Shown piece by piece: positions 7,218 to 17,237 of a stretch of DNA of 26,221 bases; the stretch's first letter is position 1, and every line of letters starts with the position of its first letter. The notes under the pieces were generated by a model that ran no database searches, was not told where the DNA came from, and was given only the letters and a program-made list of their open reading frames with translations. Source of the DNA: an uncultured Collinsella sp. (GTDB taxonomy: Bacteria; Actinomycetota; Coriobacteriia; Coriobacteriales; Coriobacteriaceae). Made by a program: the position numbers and the translations under genes. The DNA is taken from positions 1-26,221 of the forward strand of contig URCS01000030.1 in the NCBI GenBank assembly GCA_900546455.1, in the 5' to 3' direction.

Positions 7218-8366
7218 ATGAGTAAGAAAGAATGCATCGCGATGCTCCTCGCAGGAGGACAGGGCAGCCGATTGGGGGCACTCACCCAAAAGATCGCTAA
7301 GCCGGCGGTTAGCTTTGGTGGCAAGTTCCGCATTATCGACTTTTCGCTGTCCAACTGCTCCAACTCGGGCATCGACACGGTGGGCGTTCTGACGCAGTAT
7401 CGCCCCTACCTGCTGCATGCCTATGTGGGCTCCGGCGAGGCCTGGGATCTGGACAGCCGTGACGGCGGCGTGTCGATCCTGCCGCCGTACGAGACGCAGA
7501 CCGGCGGCGCTTGGTATGCGGGCACGGCCGACGCCATTACGCAAAACCTCGACTACATCAAGGCCAACGACCCCAAGTACGTCCTGATTCTTTCCGGCGA
7601 CCACCTGTATCGCATGGATTACCGCAAGATGCTCAAGACGCACATTGAGAACAATGCCGACCTCACGGTGAGCGTTATGCCCGTGCCGTGGGAGGAGGCC
7701 AGCCGCTTTGGCATCCTGACCACCGACCCCGAGGACGGCCGCATCACCAAGTTTACCGAGAAGCCCGAGAAGCCCGATTCGAACCTCGCGTCCATGGGCA
7801 TCTACATCTTCTCGGCCGACGTGCTGATCGAGGCCCTCGAGGAGGACGCCTTGGACCAGCGCTCGAGTCACGACTTTGGCAAGGACATCATCCCCAAGCT
7901 GCTCGGCGAGGAAAAGCGACTGTACAGCTACGAGTTCCATGGCTTCTGGAAGGACGTCGGCACCATCGCCAGCTTCCACGAGACCTCGATGGACCTGCTG
8001 GGCAACAACCCCGAGTTCGACCTCTTTGACAAGAACTTCCCCATCATGTCCAACATCACCACGCGTCCGCCGCACTACATTGGTCCGGACGGCCGCCTGG
8101 ACGACTGCCTGGTCTCCAACGGCTGCAAGATCTACGGCACCGCTCGCCACTCGATCCTTTCGACCGATGTCATCATCGAGGAGCGTGCCGTGGTCGAGGA
8201 CTCCGTGCTGCTGCCGGGTGCGCACGTTAAGAGCGGTGCGCACATCTGCCGCGCAATTTTGGGCGAGAACTCCACGGTCGAAGAGGGCGTGAAGCTCGGC
8301 TCTGTCGATACCACCAAGGATACGGCCGTCGTTGGAAATGACGTCGTTATCGGGAAGGGGGAATGA
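7218..8366 (+). CDS. glgC: Glucose-1-phosphate adenylyltransferase, catalytic subunit
   Basis: Makes ADP-glucose and pyrophosphate from ATP and glucose-1-phosphate, the committed step of bacterial glycogen synthesis. The 382-residue protein has the nucleotide-binding loop LAGGQGSRLGALT, the block AKPAVSFGGKFRIIDF, LSNCSNSG, the metal/catalytic Asp in SGDHLYRMD (D128) and the sugar-phosphate-binding Lys in FTEKP (K182). The C-terminal third has the left-handed beta-helix hexapeptide character of the family. A strong ribosome-binding site, GAAGGAG, precedes the ATG. glgD follows after 4 nt, so the two chains are translationally linked and probably form one heteromeric enzyme. Confidence 0.96.
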   Translation: MSKKECIAMLLAGGQGSRLGALTQKIAKPAVSFGGKFRIIDFSLSNCSNSGIDTVGVLTQYRPYLLHAYVGSGEAWDLDSRDGGVSILPPYETQTGGAWYAGTADAITQNLDYIKANDPKYVLILSGDHLYRMDYRKMLKTHIENNADLTVSVMPVPWEEASRFGILTTDPEDGRITKFTEKPEKPDSNLASMGIYIFSADVLIEALEEDALDQRSSHDFGKDIIPKLLGEEKRLYSYEFHGFWKDVGTIASFHETSMDLLGNNPEFDLFDKNFPIMSNITTRPPHYIGPDGRLDDCLVSNGCKIYGTARHSILSTDVIIEERAVVEDSVLLPGAHVKSGAHICRAILGENSTVEEGVKLGSVDTTKDTAVVGNDVVIGKGE

Positions 8367-8370
8367 TCCG

Positions 8371-9498
8371 ATGATCAATCGCAAGGCCATCGGTTACATC
8401 ACCGCTAACTACTCTTCGACCTACGGCAGCGTGCTGCTCAAGGACCGTCCTATCGCGTCCGTCCCGTTTTTGGGCCGCTACCGCCTGATCGACTTCCCGC
8501 TGTCCAACATGATGAATGCCGGCATTAAGACCGTCGGCGTCGTCATGCCGGGCAACTATCGCTCGCTGATCGACCACGTGGGCTCGGGCAAGGACTGGGG
8601 CCTGGACCGCAAGAAGGGCGGCCTGTTCATGGTGCCCGGCAACGCGTATGGCACCACCAAGGGCGGCATGCGCTTCCTGCTGCGCGACATCATCTCCAAC
8701 AAGACGCTGTTCCAGCGCTCGGACAAGCCCTACGTTGTGATGATGGGTACCAACATCATCTTTAACATGGACCTCAACACCATCATCGAGGCGCACGAGA
8801 ACTCTGGCGCCCAGATGACCGTCGTGTACTGCAAGGCCACGCGCAACGTTGAGGACGAGACCAAGCTGCAGATCAACGAGAACGGCCGCCTGACGGGCGT
8901 GAGCGCCGGCGTCGTGTATGGCGACAACGCGTCTATGGACTGCTGCATCGTCAACCGCGAGACGCTGCTCGAGATTATCGACCACTACCAGGCCGCCGAC
9001 TATCTGGACCTGCTCGAGGCGCTCCAGGGCGACTTTGGCAACATCGACGTGTGCAGCTACGAGTACAAGGGCGAGGTCGTGGGCGTGTTTAGCGAGAAGT
9101 CGCTGTATCGCCGCAGCATGGACCTGCTCGACCAGACCGTGGCCGACCAGCTTTTTGACCCCGAGCGCCCGATCCTGACCAAGGCTCACGACGTGCCGCC
9201 TTCGCGCTATGCGACCGGTAGCCACGCGTGCAACTCGATCATCTCGGCCGGCTGCATCATCAAGGGCACCGTGCGCAACTCGATCCTGTCGCGCGGCGTT
9301 GTGGTCGAGGAAGGCGCCTCGGTGACCAACTCGATCATCAACCAGAGCTGCGTCATCAAGAGCGGCGCCCGCGTTGAGAACGCCATCCTGGACAAGAACA
9401 ACGTGGTTCCCACCAACACCGAGCTTCGCGGCACGCCCGAGAACATCCTGGTGCTGGGAAAGGCCCCGTTAACTTCTGATATCACCAACGCGAGCTAG
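8371..9498 (+). CDS. glgD: Glucose-1-phosphate adenylyltransferase regulatory subunit
   Basis: A 375-residue GlgC paralogue that should be a non-catalytic partner modulating GlgC. It keeps the fold blocks (YRLIDFPLSNMMNAG, DWGLDRKKGG, C-terminal beta-helix) but lacks the GGxGxRL nucleotide loop, reading NYSSTYGSVLLKDRP instead. GlgC's SGDH is replaced by MGTN, so the catalytic Asp is missing. The ATG at 8371 follows GGGAAGGGGG; an in-frame ATG further upstream lies inside glgC and is not needed. GlgC/GlgD pairs are known from Bacillus and other Firmicutes and are less usual in actinobacteria. Confidence 0.94.
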   Translation: MINRKAIGYITANYSSTYGSVLLKDRPIASVPFLGRYRLIDFPLSNMMNAGIKTVGVVMPGNYRSLIDHVGSGKDWGLDRKKGGLFMVPGNAYGTTKGGMRFLLRDIISNKTLFQRSDKPYVVMMGTNIIFNMDLNTIIEAHENSGAQMTVVYCKATRNVEDETKLQINENGRLTGVSAGVVYGDNASMDCCIVNRETLLEIIDHYQAADYLDLLEALQGDFGNIDVCSYEYKGEVVGVFSEKSLYRRSMDLLDQTVADQLFDPERPILTKAHDVPPSRYATGSHACNSIISAGCIIKGTVRNSILSRGVVVEEGASVTNSIINQSCVIKSGARVENAILDKNNVVPTNTELRGTPENILVLGKAPLTSDITNAS

Positions 9499-9529
9499 CT
9501 TTGGCACCGCAACATCGCTCGTAACACGT

Positions 9530-9565
9530 AGAATAGCCGCCCGGTTTGCGCCAGGCGGCTATTCT
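9530..9565 (+). other. 12-bp perfect hairpin between glgD and glgA
   Basis: AGAATAGCCGCC at 9530-9541 is the exact complement of 9554-9565, with a 12-nt loop. The stem ends 22 nt before the glgA ATG and leaves its ribosome-binding site (GGGAG) free. No T-run follows, so it is not a classical terminator. It could protect or separate the glgA message from the glgC/glgD part. Function is inferred only. Confidence 0.6.
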
Positions 9566-9587
9566 CGAATTGCAACAGGGAGACAAT

Positions 9588-11855
<2,268 letters not shown>

Positions 11856-11891
11856 CCCAAAGACGATCCAAAACCTAATCAAACCCCATGC

Positions 11892-11925
11892 AAGGGGCGC
11901 TCCAACCGGGCGCCCCTTCTCTGTA
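11892..11925 (+). terminator. Intrinsic terminator after glgA
   Basis: The stem AAGGGGCGC (11892-11900) pairs with GCGCCCCTT (11910-11918) over a 9-nt loop and runs into a short pyrimidine-rich tail, TCTCTGT. It closes the glg cluster 36 nt after the glgA stop. Confidence 0.75.
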
Positions 11926-11930
11926 GGTAG

Positions 11931-11974
11931 TTGGTAAAACGATTTTCTAGGACAACCGTTCGCCGATGGTAAAC
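11931..11974. promoter_or_regulatory. Putative operator half-sites before the GH13/GH77 gene
   Basis: TTGGTAAAAC at 11931-11940, followed by GATTTTCTA, makes an imperfect palindrome around a central CG. TGGTAAAC at 11967-11974 is a second copy in the same direction. The half-site is the one found between the HAD gene and glgB. A possible promoter lies just downstream (TTGTTT at 11980-11985 and AGATAT at 12004-12009, 18-bp spacing), inside a TGTTGT...ACAACA inverted repeat. Promoter assignment is weak. Confidence 0.4.
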
Positions 11975-12073
11975 GGATGTTGTTTATACAGCCTGTGTAC
12001 AACAGATATACTTACATCCTGTGCGTAAAGCCCATGGCCAGCAGGCCGTGATTCTATTGAACTGGACCGTACT

Positions 12074-15000
12074 ATGAGATTGATACACAACAGCCGTCTG
12101 CCGCAGTTTCGCACTCCGTTTGGCGCTGTGACCACAGGAACAACCCTTTCGCTCTCCGTGATTCTGGAGGACGCCGATCCCGCGCAGGCAACGCTTACGC
12201 TGCGCACCTGGGTCGATGAGATCGGTGAATCTCGATATCCCATGACGCACGAGGGCGACGGCATATTTACCGCAGAGCTTGAGTGCACCGAGCCCTGTCT
12301 TATTTGGTACAGCTTTATCTGCAATATTGAGGGCCAGCCCGAGGTTCGTCTGGGCGCACCACAGGGCCGCACCGGCGGCGAAGGCGTAACCTACGACTAC
12401 GCCGAGGTCCCGTCCTTCCAGATTACCGTCTACAAGCACCGCGAGAACCGTCCAGCTTGGTACGAGCAGGGCATGGTCTACCAGATCTTCCCCGACCGCT
12501 ATGCCCGCGACGAAAACTGGCGCGAGCGCACGCTGGCTCAGGTCGAAAAGCCGCGCAACGGAATCCAGCGCCGCATGGTCGAGGACTGGAACGAGCCGCC
12601 TGTGTACGAGCGCGCCGAAGACGGATCCATCAAGACCTGGGACTTTTACGGCGGCTCGCTCAAGGGCATCCAGAATGACCTGCCCCGCATCGCCGAGCTG
12701 GGCTTTACGGCCATCTACCTCAACCCCATTTTTGAAGCCGCGAGTAACCACCGCTACGACACGGCCGACTACACCAAGATCGACCCGATCCTGGGCACCG
12801 AGCAGGACTTTACCGAGCTGTGCCAGGCAGCCGAGAAGCTGGGCATCTCCATCATCCTGGACGGCGTTTTTAACCATACGGGTGACGACTCCATCTATTT
12901 CAACCGCTACGGCAACTACCCCGGCGTGGGCGCGTGGCAGAGCGAGGACTCGCCGTGGCGCGATGCGTTTTATTTCCACGAGGACGGCTCGTACGACTGC
13001 TGGTGGGGCGTGGGCAATATGCCCGCCATCAATGAGAGCTCCGAGCTGGTACGCGAGCGGCTCCTGGGCAAGGACGGCGTGATCCGTAAATGGCTACGTG
13101 CCGGCGCTCATGGCTGGCGCCTAGACGTCGCTGATGAGCTTTCCGACGATTTCCTGGCCGAGATCAAGAAGGCCGTACTTGCCGAAAAGCCTGATGCACT
13201 GTTGCTCGGCGAAGTCTGGGAAGACGCCTCCAACAAGATTAGCTACGGCCATCTGCGCCGCTACCTGCAGGGATCCGAGCTCGACTCTGCCATGGACTAC
13301 CCCTTCCGCGACATGGTCATCGGCTTTTTGATGGGCTACAAGAACGCCTACCAGGCAGCCGAGGATATCGAGACCCTGCGCGAGAACTACCCGAGCGAGG
13401 CATTGTCCTGCGCGCTCAACCTGCTGTCGAGCCACGACCGCCCGCGTATTATCTCGGTGCTCGGCGGCGGCCCCGACGAGTCGCAGCTGCCCGAGTGCGA
13501 GCGCAGCAAATGGCGCCTGGACGAGAACTCGATGGGCCTGGCCAAGAGCCGTTTTTGGCTCGCCACGCTCATGCAGATGACCTTCCCCGGCGTGCCTTCG
13601 ATCTACTACGGCGACGAATATGGCCTGGAGGGTCTAACCGATCCGGGCAACCGCCGCACCCTGCCGACCAAGGACCAACTGCACGACTTCGACACGCTGG
13701 CTATTGTCAAAAACGCCTCCGCCGTACGCCGCGCACTGCCGTTTATGGTTGACGGTGAAATCAAGGCCTTCGCGCTCAATGATGAGGTGCTGGCATACAA
13801 CCGCACGGGCAAGGATGGCGAGTCCGCGACGGTTATCATCAACCGCAGCCTGCGCAATTCACACCGAGTGACGATTCCGGCGCTCGGCGAATGTGCGAGC
13901 GATGTGATTAGCGGTCACGAGTGCGAGATTCACAATGGCACCGTCACACTCGATCTGTATCCGCTGGGGTCGTCGATCATCTATCACCATGCCGAGCAGC
14001 GCCTGCAGGAGCCGCTCGATCACGGTGCGGGCGTCGTGTGCCACATCACTTCGGTGCCGACCGACGACGGCAAGCCCGGCACGATCGGTGCGCCCACGCG
14101 TCGCTTTATCGACCATCTGGCCGCCATGGGCATGCGCTACTGGCAGGTTCTCCCCGTCAACCCCACGGACTTCTTCCGCTCCCCATACGCCGGTCCTTCG
14201 GCCTTTGCAGGCAATATCGACCTGCTACCCGAGAGCCACGAGGAGCTGGCCGCCGACTTTGAGACCTGGAAGGCCCGCGGCGGCGAGGATGCCGACCCGC
14301 TGTACACAGCGTTTAAACATCGCAATGCCGATTGGCTCGAGAAATACTGCGTCTATATGGCCGTCAAAAAGTACTTTGAGGGCGAGTCGCGCCACAATTG
14401 GCCGGCAGATGTCGCTCGCTACAACGAGCATCTAATCGACGACAAGCGCTTCCACAACGAGGCCGAGCTTCAGGCGTACATGCAGTACCGCTTTGACCTG
14501 GCCTGGTGCGAGCTCATGAACTACGCGCACAAGAAGGGTATCGAGGTTATCGGCGACATTCCTATGTACGTGTCCGACGATTCGGCAGACGCGTGGAGCG
14601 AACCCGAGAACTTCTGGCTGTCCGATACCGGCAAAGCAATCGAGATTTCCGGCGCGCCGCCCGACAACTTTGCGCCCGAGGGTCAGGTATGGGGCAACCC
14701 GACGTTCCGCTGGGACCACATGAAGCAGAACGGCTATAGCTGGTGGATGGATCGCCTGCGCCGCGCGTTCTCGCTCTACGACCGCGTGCGTCTGGATCAC
14801 TTTCTGGGGTTCCACAGCTACTTTAGCATCCCCGCCGGCAAGGCCTGCGCCGACGGTCGCTGGCTGGCGGGACCGGGCAAAGACCTGTTCCAGACTGCCT
14901 ACGACGAGCTGGGTCCGCTCAACTTTATCGCCGAGGACCTGGGCTATTTGACGCCCGGTGTTCGCGCCATGGCTTCGACCTGCGGTTTCCCCGGCATGGA

Positions 15001-15370
15001 CGTGCTGGAGTTTAGCGATTACGACGTCCGTTGCGGCGTGCACCCCACGCCAGGAAAGATCCTGTACACCTCAACGCACGATACGTCGACGCTGGCCGGC
15101 TGGTGTACGCGTTCCTTTGCGGGCGGCGATGAACCGAGCGGTGTTGAGGTGGCGGCCAAGCTGATGAGCGACGCGCTGGCAAGCGACGCTCCCCTGGTGA
15201 TGATGCCGCTGCAGGATGTCCTGGGGCTTGGCGACGACGCGCGCATGAACGTTCCGGGCGTGGCCACGGGCAACTGGACCTGGCAGGCTAACGAGGCGAA
15301 CATTGCAGCCGCCGAGGGCAAAACCGCACAGCTCCTGCGCAACAACCATAGATTCTGGGGCGAAGCGTGA
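12074..15370 (+). CDS. GH13 alpha-amylase/neopullulanase-like enzyme fused to GH77 4-alpha-glucanotransferase
   Basis: A 1098-residue two-enzyme fusion. Residues about 1-110 form an N-terminal beta domain. Residues about 125-630 form a GH13 barrel with region I DGVFNHTG, nucleophile D351 in GWRLDVADEL, acid/base E380 in LLGEVWEDA and D455 in LSSHDRPR; the layout is closest to the neopullulanase/cyclomaltodextrinase group. From about residue 640 the rest is a complete MalQ-type GH77 domain: SPYAGPSAFAGN, GDIPMYVSDDSADAW, GAPPDNFAPEGQVWGNP, nucleophile D908 in VRLDHFLGF, E954 in IAEDLG and D1003 in STHDTST. It should hydrolyse alpha-glucans and then disproportionate the maltooligosaccharides. 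No signal peptide is seen, so it acts in the cytoplasm beside GlgP. The ribosome-binding site is weak. Confidence 0.93.
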   Translation: MRLIHNSRLPQFRTPFGAVTTGTTLSLSVILEDADPAQATLTLRTWVDEIGESRYPMTHEGDGIFTAELECTEPCLIWYSFICNIEGQPEVRLGAPQGRTGGEGVTYDYAEVPSFQITVYKHRENRPAWYEQGMVYQIFPDRYARDENWRERTLAQVEKPRNGIQRRMVEDWNEPPVYERAEDGSIKTWDFYGGSLKGIQNDLPRIAELGFTAIYLNPIFEAASNHRYDTADYTKIDPILGTEQDFTELCQAAEKLGISIILDGVFNHTGDDSIYFNRYGNYPGVGAWQSEDSPWRDAFYFHEDGSYDCWWGVGNMPAINESSELVRERLLGKDGVIRKWLRAGAHGWRLDVADELSDDFLAEIKKAVLAEKPDALLLGEVWEDASNKISYGHLRRYLQGSELDSAMDYPFRDMVIGFLMGYKNAYQAAEDIETLRENYPSEALSCALNLLSSHDRPRIISVLGGGPDESQLPECERSKWRLDENSMGLAKSRFWLATLMQMTFPGVPSIYYGDEYGLEGLTDPGNRRTLPTKDQLHDFDTLAIVKNASAVRRALPFMVDGEIKAFALNDEVLAYNRTGKDGESATVIINRSLRNSHRVTIPALGECASDVISGHECEIHNGTVTLDLYPLGSSIIYHHAEQRLQEPLDHGAGVVCHITSVPTDDGKPGTIGAPTRRFIDHLAAMGMRYWQVLPVNPTDFFRSPYAGPSAFAGNIDLLPESHEELAADFETWKARGGEDADPLYTAFKHRNADWLEKYCVYMAVKKYFEGESRHNWPADVARYNEHLIDDKRFHNEAELQAYMQYRFDLAWCELMNYAHKKGIEVIGDIPMYVSDDSADAWSEPENFWLSDTGKAIEISGAPPDNFAPEGQVWGNPTFRWDHMKQNGYSWWMDRLRRAFSLYDRVRLDHFLGFHSYFSIPAGKACADGRWLAGPGKDLFQTAYDELGPLNFIAEDLGYLTPGVRAMASTCGFPGMDVLEFSDYDVRCGVHPTPGKILYTSTHDTSTLAGWCTRSFAGGDEPSGVEVAAKLMSDALASDAPLVMMPLQDVLGLGDDARMNVPGVATGNWTWQANEANIAAAEGKTAQLLRNNHRFWGEA

Positions 15371-15414
15371 TAAAACCCCCGATATAGGGTACAGTTACAG
15401 ACGTTTGAATTTTT

Positions 15415-15440
15415 GCGGGCAGAGTAATCTGCCCGCTTTG
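15415..15440 (+). terminator. Hairpin with GTAA loop after the GH13/GH77 gene
   Basis: GCGGGCAGA (15415-15423) pairs with TCTGCCCGC (15428-15436) over the GNRA-type loop GTAA, then TTTG. The T-run is short, so termination is probably partial. It lies between the fusion gene and the zinc-ribbon gene, whose ribosome-binding site follows directly. Confidence 0.5.
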
Positions 15441-15458
15441 TGCTGAAAAGGAAGTATT

Positions 15459-15695
15459 ATGGCGCGCTACGATTACAAGTGCTCGAGCTGCGGCAACGTG
15501 TTTGAGGTTGAGCATCCCATGTCCGAGACTCCCGAGGTCGTGTGCCCCAGCTGCGGTGCCCCGGCGGCCAAGACGTTCTCGGCCAGCGGCATTAAATTTG
15601 AGGGCAGTGGTTTCTACAACACCGACCAGCGAAGCGGCGGCTCCAGCACTAGCGCCACCAGCGGCTGCTGCGCCAACTGCCCGCACAACCACTAG
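15459..15695 (+). CDS. FmdB-family zinc-ribbon protein
   Basis: A 78-residue protein starting MARYDYKCSSCGNVFEVEHP and continuing with VVCPSCGAPAAKTFSASG. The two CxxC pairs form a single zinc ribbon, the arrangement of the FmdB/CxxC_CxxC_SSSS regulatory family. The C-terminus is Ser/Gly-rich and ends with another Cys cluster, CCANCPHNH, common in this family. Proposed roles are regulatory; no specific target can be assigned. AAAAGGAAG gives a clear ribosome-binding site. A strong terminator follows. Confidence 0.88.
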   Translation: MARYDYKCSSCGNVFEVEHPMSETPEVVCPSCGAPAAKTFSASGIKFEGSGFYNTDQRSGGSSTSATSGCCANCPHNH

Positions 15696-15704
15696 GAACA
15701 ACGC

Positions 15705-15742
15705 GGCCCCGCGATCAACGACGATCGCGGGGCTGTTTCTTT
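15705..15742 (+). terminator. Intrinsic terminator after the zinc-ribbon gene
   Basis: GCCCCGCGATC (15706-15716) pairs with GATCGCGGGGC (15723-15733) over a 6-nt loop, followed by TGTTTCTTT. A strong GC stem with a T-rich tail on the plus strand. Confidence 0.88.
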
Positions 15743-15763
15743 AGCTACCCAGGCATCACTATG

Positions 15764-15830
15764 AGTTGCGGTGAAATAAGGACTGTTTGGCGGGCAGAAG
15801 CCGCTATTCAATCCCTATTTCACCGCAACT
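15764..15830. repeat. Long palindromic element beside the rsmB stop
   Basis: The arm 15764-15782 matches the reverse complement of 15812-15830 at 18 of 19 positions (AGTTGCGGTGAAATA then AGGA or GGGA). The 29-nt centre contains a smaller GCGG/CCGC hairpin and the 11-mer AGGACTGTTTG (partly in the arm). The same 11-mer occurs in the palindrome at 18371-18508. It ends 6 nt from the rsmB stop on the minus strand and has no T-run there, and the zinc-ribbon gene already has its own terminator. Probably a REP-like dispersed element. Confidence 0.7.
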
Positions 15831-15836
15831 TAGTCA

Positions 15837-17237
15837 TTACTTGTGGACCAGTCTGGCGCAGAAGTGGCCGTCGTAGGAATCTGCGTTTACGGGGACGCTT
15901 TGGAAGAGGCCTCGAGCGTTCTGGCGGACGGAGACGAGTTTCTTAGCCTGGGCAAACTCGGGCAGCTGCAGGATTTGCGCCTCGGAGAGCGGCGCCACGG
16001 TAAAGCCGGCACCCTCGGGAGAAGCCAGGAAGGCATCCACGACCTGAGTGTTCTCCTCAGCAAAAACCGAGCAGGTGGCATAGATAAGCTCACCGCCGGC
16101 AGCCACGCGCGCGGCGGCTTCCTTGAGCATCGTCTGCTGCAGTTTAGGAAGCTCAACCGTCACGTCCTTTTCGGTCAAGCGCCACGGAATCTCAGGATGA
16201 CGGCGCATGGTGCCGGTACCCGAGCACGGGGCATCGATAAACACCGTATCGAACAGAACGGGTTTACCAAGCATCGCATCGAACGACGTGAGGACCGTAT
16301 CGAGCTCGCACGCATCACCCGAGACGGTACGAACGCCCTTGATACCAGCCTTATGCAGGCGCGCAAGATTCTGATCACACTTGCGATCGTGCAAATCGAG
16401 TGCAGTGTGCTGACGGTCGTAGCCGGCACGCTTAGCCTGGCACATCATCACATACGTCTTGGTACCACGACCGGCGCCAATCTCTAGGCAGCGCCCGGGA
16501 CGAGTAGCCGCAGTAGCGATGAGCTGAGCGTTAAGGTCCGAGGCCACGGCCGCCGCGCGTTCAAACACACCCGACGCAACTGTGGCCTGTGCATCGACCG
16601 GCGCATGGCAACCCGGGAACACAGGCGCAACAAACTGCGAGATATACGGATCGGGCTTGGTCGCAAAGGCGTTCTCATGCAGGGCCAGCGGAGCGGGGGC
16701 CAGATTACCGGCAAAGCTAAGCGCGCCCTCCGGTGTGTCAAACGAAGCCATAATACGAGCGCACAGCCAACGCGGCAGACCCAACAGGCGCGACAGACGA
16801 ACCAATCGGCGCTCGGACTCATCGGCATCCGCCGCAGTGGCAAAGTCCTCGACGTTGTCCGCGACCTTATGCAGCACGGCATTGGCCAAACCGGCGGCAG
16901 ACTTAGCTCCGCTGCGCACCAGCTCAACGCCCTGACTCACCGCAACGCGGCCAGGCGTATGCAGGTAGAGCATCTCAAAGGCCGAGATGCGAAGCGCCAT
17001 GCGAACACGCGGCGCGACCTTTTTGGGTTTATCGAGAAACTGGTCGAGCAGCTCGTCCAAAATGCCCTGGGTGGCTGCAACACCAAGTGCCAAACGAGCC
17101 GCAAAAGCAGAATCGCGCTGGTCAATGGCCTTAGCTGTAGCGCGGGCAGAGAGCACGTCGCGTGCGTACATACCGCGGCGATCGGCCTCCATCAACACAT
17201 CGAGCGCAAGCTTGCGCGCGGGGGAAAGCTTGCTCAT
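15837..17237 (-). CDS. rsmB: 16S rRNA (cytosine(967)-C(5))-methyltransferase
   Basis: Methylates C967 of 16S rRNA using S-adenosylmethionine. The 466-residue protein has an N-terminal NusB-like RNA-binding domain (about 1-150) and a C-terminal Rossmann methyltransferase domain. The two conserved cysteines of the RsmB/NOP2 family are present: C338 in DAPCSGTGTMRRHPE and C389 in YATCSVF (the catalytic one by family analogy). The SAM-binding motif reads CLEIGAGRGTKT where DxCAAPGGKT is more usual. The ATG at 17237 overlaps the fmt stop as ATGA, which implies translational coupling. An in-frame start 15 nt earlier lies inside fmt and is rejected. Confidence 0.93.
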   Translation of the reverse strand: MSKLSPARKLALDVLMEADRRGMYARDVLSARATAKAIDQRDSAFAARLALGVAATQGILDELLDQFLDKPKKVAPRVRMALRISAFEMLYLHTPGRVAVSQGVELVRSGAKSAAGLANAVLHKVADNVEDFATAADADESERRLVRLSRLLGLPRWLCARIMASFDTPEGALSFAGNLAPAPLALHENAFATKPDPYISQFVAPVFPGCHAPVDAQATVASGVFERAAAVASDLNAQLIATAATRPGRCLEIGAGRGTKTYVMMCQAKRAGYDRQHTALDLHDRKCDQNLARLHKAGIKGVRTVSGDACELDTVLTSFDAMLGKPVLFDTVFIDAPCSGTGTMRRHPEIPWRLTEKDVTVELPKLQQTMLKEAAARVAAGGELIYATCSVFAEENTQVVDAFLASPEGAGFTVAPLSEAQILQLPEFAQAKKLVSVRQNARGLFQSVPVNADSYDGHFCARLVHK

